Shown here one piece after another: positions 6,722 to 10,017 of a stretch of 10,017 nt of DNA. Numbering within the stretch: position 1 is the stretch's first letter; the number at the start of each line of letters is the position of its first letter. The notes beneath the pieces are model-generated. The model worked only from the letters and a program-made list of their open reading frames with translations. It ran no database searches and was not told where the DNA came from. The position numbers and the translations under genes were made by a program. This stretch comes from Rubritepida sp. GTDB taxonomy: Bacteria; Pseudomonadota; Alphaproteobacteria; Acetobacterales; Acetobacteraceae. The DNA is taken from positions 1 through 10,017 of the forward strand of contig JAQGHZ010000764.1 of NCBI GenBank assembly GCA_028291485.1, given 5' to 3'.

Positions 6722-6736
6722 GAACATAAAGAGAAC
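6722..6736 (-). promoter_or_regulatory. LexA (SOS) box, alphaproteobacterial GTTC-N7-GTTC type, overlapping a promoter
   Basis: The plus strand reads GAAC-N7-GAAC exactly; on the minus strand this is GTTC TCTTTAT GTTC, the direct-repeat form established for alphaproteobacterial LexA. On the minus strand a TTGCCG element lies upstream and TATGTT inside the box sits 18 bases from it, so the box would cover the -10 region, a normal repressor position. The only reading frame it faces is the 51-residue one ending at 6507. The motif match is exact; whether LexA controls anything here is inference. Confidence 0.5.
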
Positions 6737-6769
6737 AGGCCGGCCACGGCAATATCTGTTTGGGTCAGC

Positions 6770-6790
6770 TTTGGCACTCAGGGTGCCAAA
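6770..6790. promoter_or_regulatory. Perfect inverted repeat, operator-like, also sigma-54-like
   Basis: TTTGGCAC (6770-6777) and GTGCCAAA (6783-6790) are perfect inverted copies around TCAGG. Read on the plus strand the same bases give TTGGCAC-N5-GTGCC, with GG and GC 12 bases apart as in sigma-54 promoters (one mismatch in the -12 element). No convincing gene follows. Confidence 0.35.
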
Positions 6791-6838
6791 TCGGTGCGAA
6801 GGAGAAATGCGGGGGAGGTTCTAAGCTGTTGAAACGAA

Positions 6839-6898
6839 TGGCGCCCGGGCGTGGAATCGAACCACTGACACTGCGATTTCAGTCGCAATTTCGTCCGC
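6839..6898 (-). pseudogene. tRNA relic (3' half with CCA)
   Basis: On the minus strand the sequence ends with the T-arm AGTGG-TTCGATT-CCACG, a CCCGGGC acceptor strand, G73 and CCA. The variable loop GTGTC and the anticodon-stem half TCGCA precede it. From the stem half to the final A is 38 bases, exactly the span of tRNA positions 39-76. The anticodon arm TGCGA-CTGAAA-TCGCA pairs perfectly, but the loop has only six bases where seven are required. The GAA within it would suggest tRNA-Phe. No D-arm and no matching GCCCGGG 5' acceptor strand lie upstream, so it is not a functional tRNA. It may be a 3'-end attachment-site remnant of an integrative element. Confidence 0.5.
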
Positions 6899-7533
6899 CA
6901 TGAGTGCTGCTTCTAAACTTAATATCGGCGTCGGTGGACAAGGGACGGGTCGGCTTCGCTACCTTGACACCCACGTCTGCTTCCACCGGCGGCGGTTTGA
7001 ACCCGCCATTCCGCTTTCGGCCAGTTCCTGCCGGAAAGGATTGCTGACAGCGCGCGATGCCAAAGGCCCTGGCTCGACGGCGCAAAATGCCCGCGATGAC
7101 AGGCAAGGGCCGCGTGGGCCGCCCCCGCTAAGAATTCGCTCCCGAGGACAGCGATTCCGGGCAAGTGGGGTTCGAACCACAAGAAGTGCCGACCGGGCCG
7201 AAACCGGCCTTTTACCTACGTTTTTGAGTTCCGTACTAAATCGGCCAAGTCAGGAGGTCCGGAGAGAATTGGCCTCCGGAGAGCGATTTTCGGTCGTCTC
7301 CGCGCCGGGCCAGTCAACAGGTTTGCCCTGAAAACCCCAGGAAACCTGCCACTCAGCAGGGCTGTCGGTCAGGCGGAGAGCATGGCTCGTATGGGAACTG
7401 GCGGAGGAGGTGCGACTGGATGCGAACAACCTCTCGCAGGTTTTCGCTCGGCTTCTCTCGTTGGACCGACCGGCAACGAAACCCGGCGCTCTCCAGCGGC
7501 TTATCTCTGCGCCGCTTCAAGGAGACGCCATTA
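6899..7533. other. Gene-free stretch with several dyad symmetries
   Basis: No reading frame here looks like protein. Palindromic T-arm-like pieces occur at about 6988-7004 (GGCGG-TTTGAAC-CCGCC) and 7166-7181 (GTGGGGTTCGAACCAC, which contains the perfect palindrome GGTTCGAACC). A 7-bp inverted repeat with a 9-base loop lies at 7258-7280. The last 10-15 bases carry the ribosome binding site of the DUF1003 gene. I see no promoter I would defend. Confidence 0.4.
7196..7213 (+). terminator. Weak terminator-like hairpin
   Basis: GGCCG (7196-7200) and CGGCC (7205-7209) flank AAAC and are followed by TTTT. The stem is only 5 bp and no gene ends nearby, so its role is uncertain. Confidence 0.25.
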
Positions 7534-8067
7534 ATGCCGACTTACGCATCTAGGCAGTCGGATCGGGAACTGAGTCCCTCTCTCCAGCAAAATATTCGGG
7601 AGATCGAGGAACGCCGCCGGCGCGAGTCCCGCGCCGCAACACGTGAGGAGCGTGTCGCGGAGGGCATCACTAGATTTGCTGGCAGCATGGCCTTTGTTTA
7701 TGTGCACCTCGTCATCTATGGCAGCTGGATCCTAGTGAACCTTGAGGCCGTGCCGGGCTTTCGCCCCTTCGATCCGTCCTTTGTGACGCTGGCCATGGTA
7801 GCCTCGGTTGAGGCCATATTTCTCTCGACGTTTGTGCTCATAAGCCAAAATCGCAGCGCCGCGGCTGAGGAGAAACGAGCAGACCTCGATCTCCAGATTA
7901 GCATGCTGGCGGAGCAGGAGCTTACTAAGCTTGCACAGCTTGTTGCTAGCATTGCAGAGCATATCGGCGTCGCCGCTCATAAGCACGAGGTGGACGAGAT
8001 CATGCGTGAGGTGCGGCCGGAAACCATCTTGGACGAGATAGCAGCGCAGCAGCGCAGGAGTGATTAA
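7534..8067 (+). CDS. DUF1003 family membrane protein
   Basis: The protein has 177 residues. I chose the ATG at 7534 because AAGGAG (7519-7524) stands nine bases before it; upstream in-frame codons give an Arg-rich leader typical of non-coding sequence. The N-terminus is a charged helix (EIEERRRRESRAATREER). Two membrane segments follow at about 50-69 (FAGSMAFVYVHLVIYGSWIL) and 83-104, joined by the loop PGFRPFDPSF. The end of the second segment carries the family hallmark EAIFLSTFVLISQNR. A helical C-terminal tail rich in Glu and Lys (SMLAEQELTKLAQLVASI) extends into the cytoplasm. DUF1003 proteins are inner-membrane proteins of unknown biochemical function, often near stress or metal-tolerance genes. 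Third-position G/C is somewhat lower than in the catabolic genes to the left. The family call is secure; the function is unknown. Confidence 0.9.
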   Translation: MPTYASRQSDRELSPSLQQNIREIEERRRRESRAATREERVAEGITRFAGSMAFVYVHLVIYGSWILVNLEAVPGFRPFDPSFVTLAMVASVEAIFLSTFVLISQNRSAAAEEKRADLDLQISMLAEQELTKLAQLVASIAEHIGVAAHKHEVDEIMREVRPETILDEIAAQQRRSD

Positions 8068-8313
8068 GCAGCTCCTCGTCCGGCTATTTCAGGTCACCGC
8101 TCGGAGGGTCGTGGATCAGGCCATGGCCGCAACAAACTCCCCAGCGTCGGTCAGGGTCCGCAGAAGACCCCGTTCGCATTATCCAGCCTGATACGTAGCA
8201 TCGCCGCCCTCGCAAGGCTCTCGTCGAACCTTTTTCTACGGATTAATTGTTAGCTCCGGCGTCGTCGCTGCTCCGCCGTCCAGCCGATTGACCGTTCCGG
8301 TGGCGCTCGGCAC

Positions 8314-8752
8314 GCGGCGGCGGGTGCGGCGCAAGTCGCCTCCAGCGCGGCCGGCTCACCGTCGGACTACGATAGGGATAAATTGTTCCCCGCCTCGCAG
8401 CCGGGCGCTCCCAACCCCAATGGCGAGAGCAGTGGGCAGGCCGCGCGCCAGGCCACCACCATACTGGCTAAGGCGGTCTCCACGGGCGAGTTGCCCGCCG
8501 GCGATCGTGACTTATCTGGCGCAGCTCGTGGCGGCCCGCACCAACGTTTCCATGGACGATGCCCGGACGCGTGTGGATCAGACCTTCGCCAAGGCCCGAG
8601 AGGCGGCGCGACGGGCGCAGGCAGCAGCGGATGAGGCTTGTAAAGCCGCGGCCAAGTTGGCGCTGTTTACCGCCTTGTCCATGCTGATCGGCGCCTTCGT
8701 GGCGGCCGCCGGCGCAGCCTACGGCGACAACCTGCGCGACGATCCGTACTAG
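8314..8752 (+). pseudogene. Truncated, frameshifted membrane-protein gene (C-terminal part of a PhnA-like/unknown family)
   Basis: Two overlapping frames together give the C-terminal part of a widespread alphaproteobacterial membrane protein of unknown function, sometimes annotated PhnA-like. The first frame reads AAGAAQVASSAAGSPSDYDR, then ATTILAKAVSTGELPAGDRD up to about 8509. One base later the sequence continues in the second frame as YLAQLVAARTNVSMDDARTR, VDQTFAKAREAARRAQAA, and ends with a membrane helix, LALFTALSMLIGAFVAAAGA, and GDNLRDDPY. From memory, intact relatives carry about 200 more N-terminal residues with several membrane segments; these are absent, and a TAG at 8251 blocks the first frame. 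The gene is therefore broken at the 5' end and by a single-base slip at GAC-T-TAT (about 8507-8513). The slip alone could be a sequencing error; the missing N-terminus could not. Confidence 0.65.
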
Positions 8753-8781
8753 CGGGCGGGCTTTCGAACTACAGCCTAAAA

Positions 8782-8808
8782 GGCGCCGAGGCTCTGAGCT
8801 TCGGCGCC
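8782..8808 (+). terminator. Strong bidirectional terminator hairpin
   Basis: GGCGCCGAGGCT (8782-8793) and AGCTTCGGCGCC (8797-8808) make a 12-bp stem with one G-U pair and a CTG loop. A plus-strand pyrimidine run TTCTGCTCTC follows. On the minus strand the stem is followed by TTTT (complement of 8778-8781), so it may stop transcription both ways. It lies 29 bases after the pseudogene stop. Confidence 0.7.
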
Positions 8809-8916
8809 GCTTCTGCTCTCGCCAGTCTGAGAAAATTCTGCGCGGCGCAGCAATTCCGGCGACGGCGGCGCGTTTCCTGCGTTTCTCCGAGCATTAATGC
8901 GAACAGGAGACATCTA

Positions 8917-9414
8917 ATGCCGAGGGTCAAAACGATCGAGGACCTCTTCTACGATACGCTCAAGGATATTTATTACGCTGAGCGGAAGATCTTAAAGACG
9001 CTTCCGAAGATGGCCCGCGCGGCACAGTCGGCGGACCTCAAGGCCGCCTTCCAGAAGCATAAAGCGCAGACCGAGGGCCAAGTTGAGCGCTTGCAGCAGG
9101 TCTTCGAAATCATCGGCAAGCGCGCTGTAGGCAAGACCTGCGACGCGATCGAGGGCATCGTCGCTGAGGGTGACGAGATCATGGTGGAATATGGCGGCTC
9201 GCCTGCGGTCGACGCCGGCCTCATCGCCGCGGCGCAAGCGGTCGAGCATTATGAGATTACGCGCTACGGCACGCTGAAGCGCTGGGCGCAGGTACTCGGC
9301 TACAACGATGCTGTCGCCCTGCTCGACGAGACCCTTCAGGAGGAAAGCCAGACGGATCAGGATCTCACGGTCCTTGCCGATGCTGGCGCCAACGAGATGA
9401 CTAAGGCGACTTAG
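8917..9414 (+). CDS. YciE/YciF-type ferritin-like protein (DUF892)
   Basis: The protein has 165 residues. AGGAGA (8905-8910) lies six bases before the ATG, so the start is clear. The opening KTIEDLFYDTLKDIYYAERK is the DUF892 signature. The four-helix ferritin-like fold supplies candidate di-iron ligands: E22 in AERK, H48 and E53/E57 in KHKAQTEGQVERL, E110-H111-x-E113 in AVEHYE, and E142/E143 with D147 in LQEESQTDQDL. The motif RYGTLKRWAQVLGYNDA between helices three and four is typical. The protein has no signal peptide and is cytoplasmic. Family members are induced by osmotic, stationary-phase or oxidative stress and form dimers with a di-metal site; the physiological reaction is not settled. 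It appears to be a single-gene transcript, bounded by the hairpins at 8782-8808 and 9421-9447. Confidence 0.93.
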   Translation: MPRVKTIEDLFYDTLKDIYYAERKILKTLPKMARAAQSADLKAAFQKHKAQTEGQVERLQQVFEIIGKRAVGKTCDAIEGIVAEGDEIMVEYGGSPAVDAGLIAAAQAVEHYEITRYGTLKRWAQVLGYNDAVALLDETLQEESQTDQDLTVLADAGANEMTKAT

Positions 9415-9420
9415 ACACCT

Positions 9421-9447
9421 GCGGCCCGGGCGAAACTCCCGGGCCGC
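9421..9447 (+). terminator. Rho-independent-type terminator after the ferritin-like gene
   Basis: GCGGCCCGGG (9421-9430) and CCCGGGCCGC (9438-9447) form a perfect 10-bp stem with loop CGAAACT, beginning six bases after the stop codon and followed by a short CTTTGG. It is well placed for the yciE-type gene. Confidence 0.75.
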
Positions 9448-9570
9448 CTTTGGCCGGAGAGCCCTGGGAAAACCGGAGCTCGTTTGGAGCTGATGAGACA
9501 ATTAGGAAGTCATCCGTTTTGAAAGGGGACGCTGACCGGCGGCGGATCCGAGGGGGTAGTCGAACGAATA

Positions 9571-9585
9571 GGTCACCCGGTGACC
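9571..9585. promoter_or_regulatory. Perfect palindrome GGTCACC-C-GGTGACC
   Basis: A 7-bp perfect dyad around one central base lies 104 bases upstream of the small heptad-repeat gene, in an otherwise empty stretch (9448-9689). The form suits a dimeric repressor site. No regulator is indicated. Confidence 0.3.
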
Positions 9586-9689
9586 GCCAACGCCGGGCAC
9601 GTGATTAGCGCGATCGGAAGCCATTCCAAGAATGCCGCGTCCTAAGGCTTCCCGCCGCGTTGAGGCGTCAGGAACGATGTGGTGATGTG

Positions 9690-9857
9690 ATGACGGTCAC
9701 GTTTGAAGCCCAGTCCGCCCAGCGCATTGCGGAGAACGCACGGCGCCTCCTCGCGAGCAGCTATCGTTTAATTGCAGCGAGTAGGACCGCTCAGGCGAAC
9801 TCCCGGCAAGCCATAGCCGACTCCATGGCGCTGTTGCGACGGCTCCGGGGCGACTAG
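9690..9857 (+). CDS. Small heptad-repeat helical protein, 55 residues
   Basis: The ATG at 9690 (or GTG at 9687) begins MTVTFEAQSAQRIAENARR; the upstream GGA at 9671-9673 is too far to be a good ribosome binding site, so the start is provisional. From about residue 19 the protein is a run of seven-residue units with Ser or Arg in register: RLLASSY, RLIAASR, TAQANSR, QAIADSM, ALLRRLR. The periodicity predicts one long amphipathic helix that could self-associate. Similar short Ser/Arg heptad proteins occur in alphaproteobacterial genomes as unnamed hypotheticals. There is no signal peptide or cysteine, and no function can be assigned. The stop is immediately followed by the broken edge of an IS110 element on the other strand. 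Coding status is supported by the repeat pattern and codon bias rather than by homology. Confidence 0.6.
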   Translation: MTVTFEAQSAQRIAENARRLLASSYRLIAASRTAQANSRQAIADSMALLRRLRGD

Positions 9858-9861
9858 TGGA

Positions 9862-10017
9862 ACCCTCGTTTGTGGGAAGGATCGCTACATCCAGGCGATC
9901 CTTGGAGAGATCAATGCCGACGATTGTCGGCTCGGCGATGGAGCTCATGGCATCCCGTCCTTGCGCAAGCGGGCTTCGAGGCGAGCGGCCCAAGCGACTG
10001 TTCGGGTTCCCAGGAAC
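9862..10017 (-). mobile_element. IS110-family insertion sequence remnant (5' end of transposase, truncated)
   Basis: From the minus-strand ATG at 9948 the product reads MSSIAEPTIVGIDLSKDRLD and then VAILPTNE. The VGIDxSKxxLDV motif is the start of the DEDD (RuvC-like) catalytic domain of IS110-family transposases, with D13 the first catalytic Asp. Homology stops after about 28 residues near 9865, and the frame then runs antisense through the heptad-protein gene to a stop at 9697. A full transposase has well over 300 residues, so more than 90 percent is missing. AAGGACGGG precedes the start as a possible ribosome binding site. The 5' flank of the element continues to or beyond the right edge of the window. 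It is inactive here. Confidence 0.7.

Noticed and set aside
6839..6930. Complete functional tRNA-Phe on the minus strand
   Set aside because: There is no D-arm, no 5' GCCCGGG acceptor strand and a six-base anticodon loop; a group I intron does not explain it because the missing part lies upstream of the anticodon stem.
6900..7331. 143-residue plus-strand frame and the overlapping 87-residue minus-strand frame (6919-7182)
   Set aside because: Both are Arg/Pro/Ser-rich, have no ribosome binding site, overlap each other and include tRNA-like palindromes; they look like chance frames in GC-rich DNA.
7318..7443. Inverted repeats CAGGTTT/AAACCTG and AAACCTGC/GCAGGTTT
   Set aside because: They are 7-8 bp only, with 17 and 86 bases between arms and no linked gene or element; compatible with chance.
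8225..8251. EcfG-like general stress promoter (CGAAC-N18-TGTT)
   Set aside because: Both elements have a mismatch and the spacing is at the edge of the consensus; the gene it would drive is truncated.

Overview
The window is GC-rich DNA with strong G/C third-position bias. Its gene families (Bug/TctC solute receptor, DUF1003 protein, YciE-type ferritin-like protein, IS110 transposase) fit an alphaproteobacterium, perhaps of the Acetobacteraceae/Roseomonas type. That placement is inferred from composition and gene content, not from a marker gene.

Layout. (1) Positions 2-1623 hold the downstream part of a plus-strand operon. It consists of a class I SAM-dependent methyltransferase whose 5' end lies outside the window, and a translationally coupled FAD-dependent oxidoreductase. 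This pair usually follows a type III polyketide synthase. (2) Positions 1651-5464 form a small-molecule catabolic locus. A minus-strand amidohydrolase (2-pyrone-4,6-dicarboxylate lactonase type) diverges from a LysR regulator, which is followed by a class II aldolase/adducin-fold enzyme and a periplasmic Bug/TctC-type substrate-binding receptor. The picture is uptake of a carboxylate, C-C or ester bond cleavage, and LysR control. The membrane TctAB partners are absent here.

(3) Positions 5465 to about 7530 are a gene graveyard. It holds a thermonuclease-like gene broken by at least four frame changes, a mosaic reading frame that starts like a DUF3489 protein and continues with pieces resembling a large N6-adenine DNA methyltransferase and an ATPase C-terminus, several hairpins, a near-perfect alphaproteobacterial LexA box, and a tRNA 3'-half relic ending in CCA. 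This looks like an eroded integration hot spot. No gene can be called with confidence between 6437 and 7533.

(4) Positions 7534-9447 hold a stress-type group: an intact DUF1003 membrane protein, a 5'-truncated and frameshifted membrane-protein pseudogene, and an intact YciE/DUF892 ferritin-like protein flanked by strong terminator hairpins. (5) Positions 9690-10017 hold a 55-residue protein built of Ser-containing heptads, abutting the 5' remnant of an IS110-family transposase on the other strand.

No CRISPR array, rRNA or complete defence system is visible. The points most worth a second look are the LexA box with its overlapping promoter, the tRNA relic, the mosaic reading frame and the heptad-repeat small protein.
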